Assembly: GCA_949752745.1 (NCBI GenBank)
Contig: OX457031.1
Span: 8,283,328-8,347,327, forward strand
Reading direction: 5' to 3'
Source: Protula sp. h YS-2021
Lineage: Eukaryota > Annelida > Polychaeta > Sabellida > Serpulidae
Length of the DNA: 64,000 nucleotides
Positions 22,050 through 35,475 of this stretch are shown here, piece after piece (positions within the stretch are counted from its first letter, which is position 1; each line of letters opens with the position of its first letter). The translations under genes and the position numbers were made by a program. A model generated the notes under the pieces. That model saw only the letters and a program-made list of their open reading frames with translations. It made no database searches and had not been told where the DNA came from.

Positions 22050-25000
22050 TTTTGGAACCAGAAGGCGTCTTAATATTTTCCCTAATATCTATATTCTAGC
22101 ACAAGACCACAATTATTCCACTTTCATTGCCCACTAACAGACTATTCACATTGCAGCTATACCTATTCGATAATATTTTGAATGTTCCGGGGAGTTTATA
22201 ATATACTTATGGCATGTTTGTTCCCAAAGGATTTGAATAGCAACATACTTATAATATTTGCAATCACTCATGTTATTTTTCAGAGATATGACTTCAAAAT
22301 TCACTCATCGATCTGATCTCGAGACCCTATGGGTGTCCCTATTTGATGTGAAATAACAAAAAAATCCAATTGGTCAACCCTCAAATATTTTGGTTTTTTC
22401 TCAAGGGTTATTTTGAACGATTTTATAAAGACTGTATTCCCAGTAATGTTATGGACGAAGCCAGATTTTGAAGCTCTAAAGAAACATATAAATAAATTGA
22501 TTGTGGTCTATTGTGGCCTAATATTAAATATAAATAGGATCTAACGATAAGTGGTCAGCAGTCGTAATCTCTCAGTGCACCTTGGAGATCCATAAAGATC
22601 CTAGGGCAAATCTAGCAAAATGAGATGTTTTTGATTTTATGAATCACATATATTGGAACTCAAGGAAGATATATTGTTATTTCACACTTGAAATTTATTT
22701 TTATGAGAAGATAATGTGATTTTGGTGCGCTGATATGTTCTGGCTATGTATATCTGCATAAATATAGTTTCAGAGCTACCAATGGGTCAATGAACTTTGC
22801 TGTGTTGATCCATGCTTTTAAAGAAAGTGTCCGGCATTATTTAAAAGATCTGCGTATTGCGTTGCTTGGGACATGCCATGTCAACGCTCAATTTACTATT
22901 CTGATTATTTTGGGCTTGTTAATTTAAACAACTTACGATTTAAAGCACTAAGAGTAAAAAACAAGCCTTACATGCGTGAATATCCGAGATAAAGCTGTTT
23001 CTTTGTAGATTTTATTCTTTTTGAGATGATGTTATAAGAATTAACTGTTGAATTTAAAAATTAATCTTTTTTTAACAGCGCTTAGCCGTGGCAGCACATT
23101 CTTCATTAAAAACAAATGTACTTTCTTAGCATGGATCCGAAACTGTAGAAAAATACATAGCTTAAAACCAACTGAGTTTACATTGCTATAGTACAGTATG
23201 AAGCGTTATACTGCACGTTGCTAGGGAGATTTACCACGTAGACGTTCATTTGATTGATGGCTGTCGTTCAGAAGTAGGTCAGCCTGATTACAATGCTACG
23301 GGGTATCGTATTTCAGTGTAAACTCCTACAGATATGAAATATTTAATAGAAATACCATTCCTTTAAAACATAATACAACTATTATCTGTGTCGTCAAGTC
23401 AGCAAGTAAGAGGCAGATGCAAAATGCTATATGCTATGCTATATAATTTGTGTATGGTTCCCTTCTAATATTGTTTCATCATGTGTCTCAACACAGGGGA
23501 CGCTTTCTTTCAATTACACCCGATATGCAGCATTCCAATTCCAAAACAACTACACATTTAGCATTGCTTCACACACTTACTAAGTAGATCCAAGTTGCCC
23601 TATTCTCCATATGTATGCATTTCAAAGGGCACTTCCAACCAAGTTCTTCCCCGGTGGTATCCACAAACTGGTCATGTGAGCACGAACATGAAGTGCAGCC
23701 GTGTCCAGAGTTGCGATAAGATGAGGATAAGGGGATAACCGACACAGCCCCGTCAACGCTGTGGGAAGGACTTATTTTACCGTTACAACTGTTGGAGTGA
23801 ATATTCCTTTAGGATATAAAAGCACAATTTCTGCACGGCAATGATACGTAATTGCCATTATGTTTAATATAGTTTGAAAAATATGTACACAAAATATGTG
23901 TGTCATATTAAGAAAGTTACTTTTTGCAATTTCGACTTTTAAGATATATTTAATTGTTGTGTCGTAGGTTTTGATATTGAGAGAAAAGGTTTGACGATAA
24001 CCAGTCCCATCCTCGAATGTAGGAAAAGAGAGATATACATTCATTGAAAGAGTAACAAATACCCATTTAGTAAGACATTTAGCATGATGTAAAGCATGTG
24101 CGTATTGTGCACTTTAATTTTGTGATTATTCGTGTCTGGCTCAATAAAACAACCAATGGTCAGTATCCAGATGACAGACTATCATAAACGCATTGTTTAA
24201 TTTTTAAGATGTTAAAGCAGTGCAGAGTATAGCTTATTAAAACCTACCATAGACAAAAGAGAAACATACAGAAATTGTTATTTTCGAGACAGTACAGTTT
24301 CACAGCAAATAATGTGAAAGAGGTTGTGAAACATGATACCTTAATGTTAAAAAACACGTTTCCAGATGTTCTGTATACACTTTTGTTCTATCTATTACAG
24401 CTTATTATAGAATGTGGTTATAGTCATTTTTTAGTGTTCAGCATAGCAGTCAATTAGGAAATAAATAAAGATTGGAGCGGAAGGTGAGAAGAGGAATAGG
24501 AGTCATCCCGTCTCTATATATGGACCAGGGTTGAATCCCGTTTATTTCCCAACATTAAACCGTATTTTTGATCAATGAGACCGTACCAAGGCAAAGATTA
24601 TGCTTTGTACTTTGGGTAAGTAGTGTGAAGGTAGGTTTGAGTAAAGGGGTTATCGTTGAGTTCAGAGAACAAAACACTAGTGATTGATAATTGCCTTCAA
24701 GACTCGAAAAACAAAAAATACAAGAATATTTCTATGCTCAGACATAAAAGTATGGATATTACCAAGATGAAAGCTACTATTATAGTTTCAAAGTGATTGG
24801 ACCATGAAATCACCATATTTCTGTTTTGTGACCGTTTTGTGCAAGTTTGACCAACCTACCAATAAACTAGATCGGTCAATGTGTATCCGAACATATCAAA
24901 CACCTTTCTTATTTCCCAGTTGTTGCCGTTTCTTTTCCCACAGCTTGCTCCTCTTTTGGTCATCAAAGTTTCTTTTTGACAATGTGCAGTATTTCGAAAA

Positions 25001-25075
25001 ACTTTGTCCCTTTTCTAAAGGGAGACTACGAAACCGAACTTGTGGTATCTTAGTTCTTAATTTCCATCTCCATCT
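22050..25075. other. AT-rich intergenic DNA, nothing recognised
   Basis: Only short chance frames. A GGGTTGAATCCCG near 24530 resembles a Pol III B-box but has no tRNA fold around it that I can see. Confidence 0.5.
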
Positions 25076-25079
25076 TGGG

Positions 25080-25340
25080 ACAGTGTAGCAATGTAGAATG
25101 TGTTCACTATAAACTGGGCTTATGCTCTACGACTTTTTCATCCAGGTCTAGAAGCACTCGCTGCAAACAGGTTTTTATATTCGCCTTTTTCCTGATTTAT
25201 CTAATCCAAGTTTATCTGTACGTCTTTTATCTAGGTATAAAAAACGGTCACTACAAACAGGTTTTACTGTATGTCATTTTATCTGGGTCTTGGAGGTGAT
25301 TGCTACAAACAGGTTTCACCGTAATCTTTACGTTTGCCCC
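25080..25340. repeat. Degenerate tandem repeat, roughly 65-bp units
   Basis: The phrase C(T)ACAAACAGGTTT recurs near 25158, 25253 and 25305, preceded each time by a TCTAGG- or TCTGGG-like segment. I assign no function. Confidence 0.45.
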
Positions 25341-26143
25341 CTTTCACAGTATGGGTAAACAAAGTGTACTTAAATTATTTAGTATACCTTGTTTTCATTC
25401 TCATCGACAAAAGGAATCTTTCATAAATGTACAATACATGAGCTGCCTAGGTGGGGAGTGCGGCATTTTGGTGCCAAGTGGTGAACTGTTTTTCGCAGCG
25501 CCAAACAGCAGAGACAGGGCTATAGTTCGTCACATTAACATTTAAAAACAAAATAACTGGACGACAGGCCCATTATTTGAGATTTTTCATTGCCGGGTCA
25601 TTAATGAGCGCCTCTGATGTATACCACTGGTTGTGCAAGCCTAACTGGAGAGGTCCCGTTATTGTTATTATACGAGGAAGGCAATAACGAAATACAACAG
25701 AATATAACAAATCTATGGTTTGTACAAATTAACTAACCATTTTCTATCCTGCGCGCCAATAGGTTCAAACAGTTGTTGGTTTTACAAGGGCCATAATACA
25801 GTATTTCCGCATTCTGTAACAAGAGTGTCCCTGGACATTGTACTCAGCTGTAAAAGCGAAAACAATACACAGGCGAAAGGACCAATTGTCACAATTTAGA
25901 ATTGGTAGAGGGCTTCCTGTGCAACATTGCAATCAAAAATTATCGGATTAGATCTGTTGGATAAACAGCATTTTTTGTGTTTTTCTTAAAGCTATCCGTT
26001 TATTTGGCGAGTTTTTTGCCCAACCGATAATAAAAATACTGCAACTCCACTGAAAATCTACCTAGGATCAGGAAAAGGAGGAACATAAGGAAAGGAGAAA
26101 AGAAAGAAAAATAAATTAATAAAAAAGTATGCCTAGTGCGGGA

Positions 26144-26345
26144 CGTTGGAGACAATGAAAATGTACACCCTGAGCGGGGCTTGAGCTCGCGATCTCTTGC
26201 TTCGCAGGCGACAACGCAACCCACTGCTTCTATGGAAGGCAGAACTATAAATATTGTCTATAAAATCGATAACGACAGCCCATGATAAAATCAGGACTTG
26301 AACCCACGAGCTTACGTTACCGCTTGAGCTATCGGGGCAAGTGGT
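26144..26345 (-). repeat. Possible tRNA-derived SINE fragments
   Basis: On the minus strand two B-box-like sequences occur, GGGTTCAAGTCCTG near 26290 and GAGCTCAAGCCCCGC near 26180. The first is preceded by an A-box-like TAGCTCAAGCGG. Spacing is too short for a cloverleaf, so these look like degenerate SINE heads. A third B-box-like copy sits near 26660. Confidence 0.3.
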
Positions 26346-27220
26346 GAGGCAACCAGTAAAGAAATATCAGGTACGAGCGCATCGCGACATTTTTGCAGTT
26401 TGGCAGTTATTTGCCAGGACATTGTAAGACTGACAATAATCATCGCAATGACTTTTTAACATTGATGATTTTACATGTGTTGTGGTTCTTAAAAATGGCA
26501 ATTTTTAATTTTTTTAAAGCGAACGATAACCGCAGGTCGCTCAACTCAAACCTATGGTCTTATCACGAAGGAATAAATTTTATATCGAAAGTACCTTAGA
26601 ACAACACAAAAAATAGCCAAGCAAAACACCCACAGATAAATTGAGTTCTGACAGGGGCTTGAACTAACAATCTATAAATCTATAACTATAAAATATTGTC
26701 TATAAGGGAAGCAAATAAAAATCGCCTGATATAGTAGCTTGAGAGAAAAATTCTGTCAAATCTCAACGCATTCGGTCCGAATTTGTAGAAAGAGTATCTT
26801 ATATCTTGGCTAAATTTGGCCTAATTGCCAAAAATACTAGCTGTATGAAGAATTTTAAGGGAGCATTTCTGTCATATATAGAACTGTTGGAGTACAATAC
26901 AGCAAGAGTAGCATTTTACACACACATACACACACACACATGTATGTCCAAGCGGCAAATCCAGACATCCTACAAACGCAGGACACGTTTTTCAACATTT
27001 TTATTATTGAGTTTTCGATAAAACTTGATATGGCATATCTTGTCTATGATCAATAGACAACTTTTAAGCGAATAAAAAAATTTTTTGGTCAAACAGGGAA
27101 AAAGAAATCAACAGAAAACCGTCCAATCACGTATCCTGTCAACATAGGAAATTTATCCGGCAAACTAGGGACAAAAGCACATGTACTGAGACCTCATTTG
27201 CATAAGAAAGTAAACACAGA

Positions 27221-27257
27221 TTGTTTATAAACAAAGGGAGGTTTGTTTATAAACAAA
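27221..27257. promoter_or_regulatory. Two FOX-like palindromes in tandem
   Basis: TTGTTTATAAACAA (27221-27234) and TTTGTTTATAAACAAA (27242-27257) are perfect palindromes. Each contains the TGTTTA/TAAACA core bound by forkhead proteins. No gene start lies nearby, so the regulatory role is only a suggestion. Confidence 0.3.
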
Positions 27258-27784
27258 GTCGATACACAACCACGTGGTAGTTAAAAAAATCATGCTAAAT
27301 TGGACAATTATTTAAAATTAATAGAATAATTTTTTTTTTACTTTGATTCCATTTCATTTATTATTATTATTATTGTTATTTTTATTTGTTTGTTTGTTCA
27401 TTAATGTTAAGCGTCAAACGAGGACACCGTAAACGCACGGACCATATTTGTAAATGGTATTTCAAGAACCATATAAATGAACGTTTCTGTGATAAAATAC
27501 TAAAAAGAACACAAATCTCAATCACCTTTTATTTACAATCATTTCTCTGTTCATTTATAAATTTACATTTAAAAATACAAAACTTTCTCTTATATACAAG
27601 CATACTTAAATAAGTTAATCTCTCGAATATATATGTGGGATAAATAAAACTTTCCTTGCTACATAAATCGTGGAAAAAAGGAACACTCTCTTGGCTATGT
27701 ATATATGTACATCTCGGATAAATTAAAACTGATGAAAGTTTTTTAGGACTTGAAAAAATAGTTAAAAAAATATGCTATGAAGCA

Positions 27785-30700
27785 AGATCACCGTGCGAAG
27801 TTAAGACATCACAGCACAAACCTCGTGCCAAGATAAGACTTGAACGTCACGGCACAGCCCTCTCCCCAAAATTTAAAATTTCTACCAAGTACGCTTTCTG
27901 ACCACGAAACTTAGAAACAAATTAAAACAAATGCTTGCGAGGTCAAACAGCATGATTTCATAGACACATGTTCTGACATAACATTGGAAAACCAAAAAAA
28001 CCTGCCCCGTAATTTTTGAAAGCTCTTGATAAATTGACAAACCCGTACCACCAATCCCATCCACCAACTCCCAATATTAAATGAGAATGTGTGTCTATAC
28101 ACTTATCCTGTCTACCTAGCAAGTGCTTTGTTTAAACCAACCGCACGAGTTTAGAGTAATAATGCCAAAACCGATGGCCCTCGATACCGACTCACAACAC
28201 TATGTCCCATGTTACCACGAAGGCACTCACACTAGTAACACCATGAAAGACATCACGTTTCATCGTCAAAAAATGCAAGGATAGAAACATAAGCATAAAA
28301 AATGTGTTATACAATGAATAGCAACGAAGGAAGTGTATACTTGTCTTTTTTACTTCGCTACCGTGCGCTTTGGGTCTTCAACATTTTTCCCTTCTCACTC
28401 AAGTTAAACAGTTAGTCCCACACACGAACCCAGTGCCAAGTTAACACTTGAACGTCACGGCACAGCCCCTTCCAACCCTACTTTCATTTCTACCAAGTGC
28501 GCTTTCTGACAGCGAAAGTTAAAACAAATTAAAACAAATGCTTGCGAGGTCAAACAGCATGATTTCATAAAGACACATGCCCTGAATTAACATTGGAAAA
28601 CGATAAAACCTGCCCCGTAATTTTTGAAAGCTCTTGATCAATCGACAAACCCCTACCACCATTCCCACACCAACCCCCAATATTAAATAAGGATGAGTGT
28701 CAATACACCACTTCCTGTCTACCTAGCAAGTGCATTGTTTAAACCAACCGCACCGGTTTAAGTAATAACGCCACAACCGATGGCCCTCGATACCGACTCA
28801 CATCACTATGTCCCATGTTACCATGAAAACACTGACATTACTAACACCATGGAAGACATCACGTTTCACCGCCAGAAAATGCAAGGACAGAAACATAAGC
28901 ATAAAAACATGTTATACAATGAATAGCAACGAAGGAAGTGTATATTTATCCTTTCTACTTCGCTACCGTGCGCTTTGCGTCTTCAACATTGTTCCCTTCC
29001 CACTCAAGTTACACAGTTAGTCCCACACGCGAACCCCGTGCCAAGGTAAGACTTGAACGTCACCGCACAGCCCCCCTCCCTTACTTTCATTTCTACCAAG
29101 TACGCTTTCTGACAGCGAAACTAAAAGCAAATTAAAACAAATACTCGCAGGGTCAAACAGCATGATTTCATAAAGACAGGTGTCCTGACTATATATTGGA
29201 AAACGAAAAAACCTGCCCCGTAATTTTTGAAAGCTCTTGATAAATCGACAATCCCCTACCACCAATCCCACCCACCCACCCCCAATATTAAATGAGGATG
29301 TTTGTCAATACACCTTTTCCTGTCTACCTAGCAAGTGCTTTGTTTAAACCAACCGCACGAGTTTAAGTAATAACGCCACAACCGATGGCCCGCGTTGCCG
29401 ACTTACAACACTACGTCCCATGTTACCATGAAAACACTGACATTACTAATACCATGGAGGACATCACGTTTCACCGCCAGAAAATGCAAGGACAGAAACA
29501 TAAGCATAAAAACATGTTATACAATGAATAGCAACGAAGGAAGTGTATATTTATCCTTTCTACTTCGCTACCGTGCGCTTTGCGTCTTCAACATTGTTCC
29601 CTTCCCACTCAAGTTACACAGTTAGTCCCACACGCGAACCCCGTGCCAAGGTAAGACTTGAACGTCACCGCACAGCCCCCCTCCCTTACTTTCATTTCTA
29701 CCAAGTACGCTTTCTGACAGCGAAACTAAAAGCAAATTAAAACAAATACTCGCAGGGTCAAACAGCATGATTTCATAAAGACAGGTGTCCTGACTATATA
29801 TTGGAAAACGAAAAAACCTGCCCCGTAATTTTTGAAAGCTCTTGATAAATCGACAATCCCCTACCACCAATCCCACCCACCCGCCCCCAATATTAAATGA
29901 GGATGTTTGTCAATACACCTTTTCCTGTCTACCTAGCAAGTGCTTTGTTTAAACCAACCGCACGAGTTTAAGTAATAACGCCACAACCGATGGCCCGCGT
30001 TGTCGACTTACAACACTACGTCCCATATTACCATGAAAACACTGACATTACTAACACCATGGAGGACATCACGTTTCACCGCCAGAAAATGCAAGGACAG
30101 AAACATAAGCATAAAAAAACATGTTATACAATAAATAGCAACGAAGGAAGTGTATATTTATCCTTTCTACTTCGCTACCGTGCGCTTTGCGTCTTCAACA
30201 TTGTTCCCTTCCCACTCAAGTTACACAGTTAGTCCCACACACGAACCCCGTGCCAAGGTAAGACTTGAACGTCACCGCACAGCCCCCCTCCCTTACTTTC
30301 ATTTCTACCAAGTACGCTTTCTGACAGCGAAACTAAAAACAAAGTAAAACAAATACTCGCGGGGTCAAACAGCATGATTTCATAAAGACAGGTGTCCTGA
30401 CTTAATATTGGAAAACGAAAAAACCTGCCCCATAATTTTTGAAAGCTCTTGATAAATCGACAATCCCCTACCACCAATCCCACCCACCCACCCCCAATAT
30501 TAAATGAGGATGTTTGTCAATACACCTTTTCCTGTCTACCTAGCAAGTGCTTTGTTTAAACCAAACGCACGAGTTTAAGTAATAACGCCACAACCGATGG
30601 CCCGCGTTGCCGACTTACAACACTACGTCCCATGTTACCATGAAAACACTGACATTGCTAACACCATGGAAGACATCACGTTTCACCGCCAGAAAATGCA

Positions 30701-33700
30701 AGGACAGAAACATAAGCATAAAAAACATGTTATACAATGAATAGCAACGAAGGAAGTGTATATTTATCCTTTCTACTTCGCTACCGTGCGCTTTGCGTCT
30801 TCAACATTGTTCCCTTCCCACTCAAGTTACACAGTTAGTCCCACAAACGATCCCCGTGCCAAGGTAAGACTTGAACGTCACCGCACAGCCCCCTCCCTTA
30901 CTTTCATTTCTACCAAGTACGCTTTCTGACAGCGAAACTAAAAACAAAGTAAAACAAATACTCGCGGGGTCAAACAGCATGATTTCATAAAGACAGGTGT
31001 CCTGACTATATATTGGAAAACGAAAAAACCTGCCCCGTAATTTTTGAAAGCTCTTGATAAATCGACAATCCCCTACCACCAATCCCACCCACCCACCCCC
31101 AATATTAAATGAGGATGTTTGTCAATACACCTTTTCCTGTCTACCTAGCAAGTGCTTTGTTTAAACCAACCGCACGAGTTTAAGTAATAACGCCACAACC
31201 GATGGCCCGCGTTGCCGACTTACAACACTACGTCCCATGTTACCATGAAAACACTGACATTACTAATACCATGGAGGACATCACGTTTCACCGCCAGAAA
31301 ATGCAAGGACAGAAACATAAGCATAAAAAACATGTTATACAATGAATAGCAACGAAGGAAGTGTATATTTATCCTTTCTACTTCGCTACCGTGCGCTTTG
31401 CGTCTTCAACATTGTTCCCTTCCCACTCAAGTTACACAGTTAGTCCCACACACGAACCCCGTGCCAAGGTAAGACTTGAACGTCACCGCACAGCCCCCTC
31501 CCTTACTTTCATTTCTACCAAGTACGCTTTCTGACAGCGAAACTAAAAACAAAGTAAAACAAATACTCGCGGGGTCAAACAGCATGATTTCATAAAGACA
31601 GGTGTCCTGACTTAATATTGGAAAACGAAAACACCTGCCCCGTAATTTTTGAAAGCTCTTGATAAATCGACAATCCCCTACCACCAATCCCACCCACCCA
31701 CCCCCAATATTAAATGAGGATGTTTGTCAATACACCTTTTCCTGTCTACCTAGCAAGTGCTTTGTTTAAACCAACCGCACGAGTTTAAGTAATAACGCCA
31801 CAACCGATGGCCCGCGTTGTCGACTTACAACACTACGTCCCATGTTACCATGAAAACACTGACATTACTAACACCATGGAAGACATCACGTTTCACCGCC
31901 AGAAAATGCAAGGACAGAAACATAAGCATAAAAAACATGTTATACAATGAATAGCAACGAAGGAAGTGTATATTTATCCTTTCTACTTCGCTACCGTGCG
32001 CTTTGCGTCTTCAACATTGTTCCCTTCCCACTCAAGTTACACAGTTAGTCCCACACGCGAACCCCGTGCCAAGGTAAGACTTGAACGTCACCGCACATCC
32101 CCCCTCCCTTACTTTCATTTCTACCAAGTACGCTTTCTGACAGCGAAACTAAAAGCAAATTAAAACAAATACTCGCAGGGTCGAACAGCATGATTTCATA
32201 AAGACAGGTGTCCTGACTTAATATTGGAAAACGAAAAAACCTGCCCCGTAATTTTTGAAAGCTCTTGATAAATCGACAATCCCCTACCACCAATCCCACC
32301 CACCCCCAATATTAAATGAGGATGTTTGTCAATACACCTTTTCCTGTCTACCTAGCAAGTGCTTTGTTTAAACCAACCGCACGAGTTTAAGTAATAACGC
32401 CACAACCGATGGCCCGCGTTGTCGACTTACAACACTACGTCCCATGTTACCATGAAAACACTGACATTACTAACACCATGGAGGACATCACGTTTCACCG
32501 CAAGAAAATGCAAGGACAGAAACATAAGCATAAAAAACATGTTATACAATGAATAGCAACGAAGGAAGTGTATATTTATCCTTTCTACTTCGCTACCGTG
32601 CGCTTTGCGTCTTCAACATTGTTCCCTTCCCACTCAAGTTACACAGTTAGTCCCACACACGAACCCCGTGCCAAGGTAAGACTTGAACGTCACCGCACAG
32701 CCCCCCTCCCTTACTTTCATTTCTACCAAGTACGCTTTCTGACAGCGAAACTAAAAACAAAGTAAAACAAATACTCGTGGGGTCAAACAGCATGATTTCA
32801 TAAAGACAGGTGTCCTGACTTAATATTGGAAAACGAAAACACCTGCCCCGTAATTTTTGAAAGCTCTTGATAAATCGACAATCCCCTACCACCAATCCCA
32901 CCCACCCACCCCCAATATTAAATGAGGATGTTTGTCAATACACCTTTTCCTGTCTACCTAGCAAGTGCTTTGTTTAAACCAACCGCACGAGTTTAAGTAA
33001 TAACGCCACAACCGATGGTCCGCGTTGCCGACTTACAACACTACGTCCCATGTTACCATGAAAACACTGACATTACTAACACCATGGAAGACATCACGTT
33101 TCACCGCCAGAAAATGCAAGGACAGAAACATAAGCATAAAAAAACATGTTATACAATGAATAGCAACGAAGGAAGTGTATATTTATCCTTTCTACTTCGC
33201 TACCGTGCGCTTTGCGTCTTCAACATTGTTCCCTTCCCACTCAAGTTACACAGTTAGTCCCACACACGAACCCCGTGCCAAGGTAAGACTTGAACGTCAC
33301 CGCACAGCCCCCCTCCCTTACTTTCATTTCTACCAAGTACGCTTTCTGACAGCGAAACTAAAAACAAAGTAAAACAAATACTCGCGGGGTCAAACAGCAT
33401 GATTTCATAAAGACAGGTGTCCTGACTTAATATTAGAAAACGAAAAAACCTGCCCCGTAATTTTTGAAAGCTCTTGATAAATCGACAATCCCCTACCACC
33501 AATCCCACCCACCCACCCCCAATATTAAATGAGGATGTTTGTCAATACACCTTTTCCTGTCTACCTAGCAAGTGCTTTGTTTAAACCAACCGCACGAGTT
33601 TAAGTAATAACGCCACAACCGATGGCCCGCGTTGTCGACTTACAACACTACGTCCCATGTTACCATGAAAACACTGACATTACTAACACCATGGAAGACA

Positions 33701-33905
33701 TCACGTTTCACCGCCAGAAAATGCAAGGACAGAAACATAAGCATAAAAAACATGTTATACAATGAATAACAACGAAGGAAGTGTATATTTATCCTTTCTA
33801 CTTCGCTACCGTGCGCTTTGCGTCTTCAACATTGTTCCCTTCCCACTCAAGTTACACAGTTAGTCCCACACACGAACCCCGTGCCAAGGAAAGACTTGAA
33901 CTTCA
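27785..33905. repeat. Satellite array A, about 605-bp monomers, roughly ten copies
   Basis: The landmark AATATTAAAT recurs at 28073, 28679, 29284, 29889, 30496, 31101, 31706, 32308, 32914 and 33521. The leftmost monomers are more diverged and the inner ones nearly identical, as in a homogenised array with an older edge. A poly-C/A stretch (CCACCCACCC) and a CCCCGTGCCAAGG block occur in each unit. The array ends at about 33905 in a sharp junction with the 3' flank of gene A. The identical junction occurs before gene B. Confidence 0.97.
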
Positions 33906-34014
33906 CGGACACGCCTATAACTATAACAGTTTACAGAAGTCAAAAGTATCACATTTTTCGATATTTTGAAACAAGTGGACGGGAGCACTGACAAGGCTTG
34001 AAACTAGAATTTGT

Positions 34015-34235
34015 TTAGCTGAAGGGTTCAAATTGTTTTCTCGACTCCGCAGTTATCCTGTTCTTGATGTAATACTTGATACCATCCCAGTCTCGCTGAT
34101 CTAAATCCTTTTCTTGACTTTTAGCTTTCATAATTTCACTTTTTCCTGGGAGTCTTTTGATGGAAATAAACTTGCCAAGACTGCGTTCTACTGCACCTAT
34201 TTCTGCTTGTGACCATTTTTGCCGTTTTTTGACAC
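34015..34235 (-). CDS. Gene A terminal exon: SANT/Myb-like module
   Basis: The acceptor TTTTCAG lies before 34235, and the exon runs 221 bp to TAA at 34015-34017. Entered in phase 1 it gives 73 codons including the stop. The module contains KKRQKWSQAEIGAVERSLGK and later RDWDGIKYYIKNRI, a tryptophan-spaced helical pattern like SANT/Myb or the C-terminal DNA-binding part of Crypton-type proteins. It is conserved in copy B at 56741-56961. Confidence 0.78.
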
Positions 34236-34556
34236 CTGAAAACATTTTTCATAGGAATATTAAATGTCAACCTGTTTCGGTTTTTAGTGTTTGACCTGTT
34301 ATTTAGTTTTTTTGTTGATAAAACGAAGGAAGACAACATGAAAACAATGCTATTGATCTCTTTTCGTTGCGGATTGCTACTTAAGCGAGTACTAAAATCA
34401 CATTTTAATGTAACATGTGTGGCATATCAAAAGTACACATGTTTTCAGACTTATTCTTCACCTCTTTATGCGCTTAAACGTACTTTGCTAGTGAAACTTG
34501 ACGGTTTACATAAATATGAAAAAACACTCTGACGCTTGTATAGAGTAAAACCTTAC

Positions 34557-34598
34557 TCGCTCTTCTGCATGGTTCTTTCGGATGCTGTTTTTTCCCAC
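34557..34598 (-). CDS. Gene A 42-bp linker exon
   Basis: A 14-codon exon between an acceptor GTTAACAG and a donor GTAAGG, entered and left in phase 1. It encodes a basic linker (GKKQHPKEPCRRA). The matching phase of both neighbours supports it. It is too short to recognise by itself. Confidence 0.6.
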
Positions 34599-34804
34599 CT
34601 GTTAACAAGAAATACATGCAAAACTAAGAAGCGATAACCGATGCATGCTGTGAATACATTCTTTCTAGAATTAGTTTTCACTTGAACGGTAAAATATGTA
34701 ATTGAATGCGCAAGCTTGATATGCTATTTTACTTAAATGGATCTGTAAAAATTTCCCATAAGACGAAAATGACAATGCATCATATCATTTTACAAAAAAA
34801 TTAC

Positions 34805-35047
34805 CGAGTTCGTCTTCAGGCTCACTTTGTTCTTCTTCAGCTTGGCTCTTTTTTTTCTTTAAGCTTCTGATTGTATTCGACAGCCAACGATGAACTGTGC
34901 GCTCATCTTTGCTCTTCAGGAAATGCTCATCATGAATTTTCTCTCTTATTGTTCGCAACGTTGGTACTTTGAGGCTTTTCAAATTATCTTTAAAAACCTG
35001 ATGCATCACATCTTTCTCTATGGCAGAAAAGGTTACTTTTTGGGACA
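34805..35047 (-). CDS. Gene A exon: second SANT/Myb-like module
   Basis: 243 bp (81 codons), acceptor TTTGCAG, donor GTAATT, phase 1 at both ends. Sequence includes SQKVTFSAIEKDVMHQVF, VPTLRTIREK and DERTVHRWLSNTIRSLKKKK, then an acidic EEEQSEPEDEL tail. The spacing resembles the module in the last exon, so the C-terminus probably has two tandem DNA- or chromatin-binding units. Copy B at 57531-57773 encodes the same peptide. Confidence 0.8.
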
Positions 35048-35475
35048 CTGCAAATAAGCAAATCCAATTATAAGTATTTTATGCTTTAAATGTTTGAACC
35101 AGCAATTCAACCACAAGTGCAGAACACAAATCTTTGTCTACCATGCGAACTTGTACTTATCAGTTTTGTGTGATAAGTCAGATTTAAAATGTGCTATGCG
35201 TGTTCAAAATTAATCATATCAACAGCATGTACAATTCGACATCTAAAAATTAGAAACCAACAGACAGAAACCGGGTAACAAACCGTCGAAACGGTAACTG
35301 TATCGTTCCCATTCAACTAGGGTCCTGTCTTCGCACGAAATTAAGCCGACGTATGCAAAAAGAAACGAGTAGTAAAAGACCGAAAACGAACAAGTTCTCC
35401 CTTTGCTGGCACAAGATACCTGAAGAAACCAAACAAAAAATTTAAAAAAACACACAAAACAATTCCTCTTCTTAC

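Noticed and set aside
26144..26345. True tRNA genes
   Set aside because: B-box-like sequences are present but acceptor and anticodon stems cannot be formed at normal spacing.
28938..33969. 65-codon plus and 84-codon minus frames in each satellite monomer
   Set aside because: They are copies of one satellite unit, overlap each other, and resemble no protein family; kept only as a finding about homogenisation.
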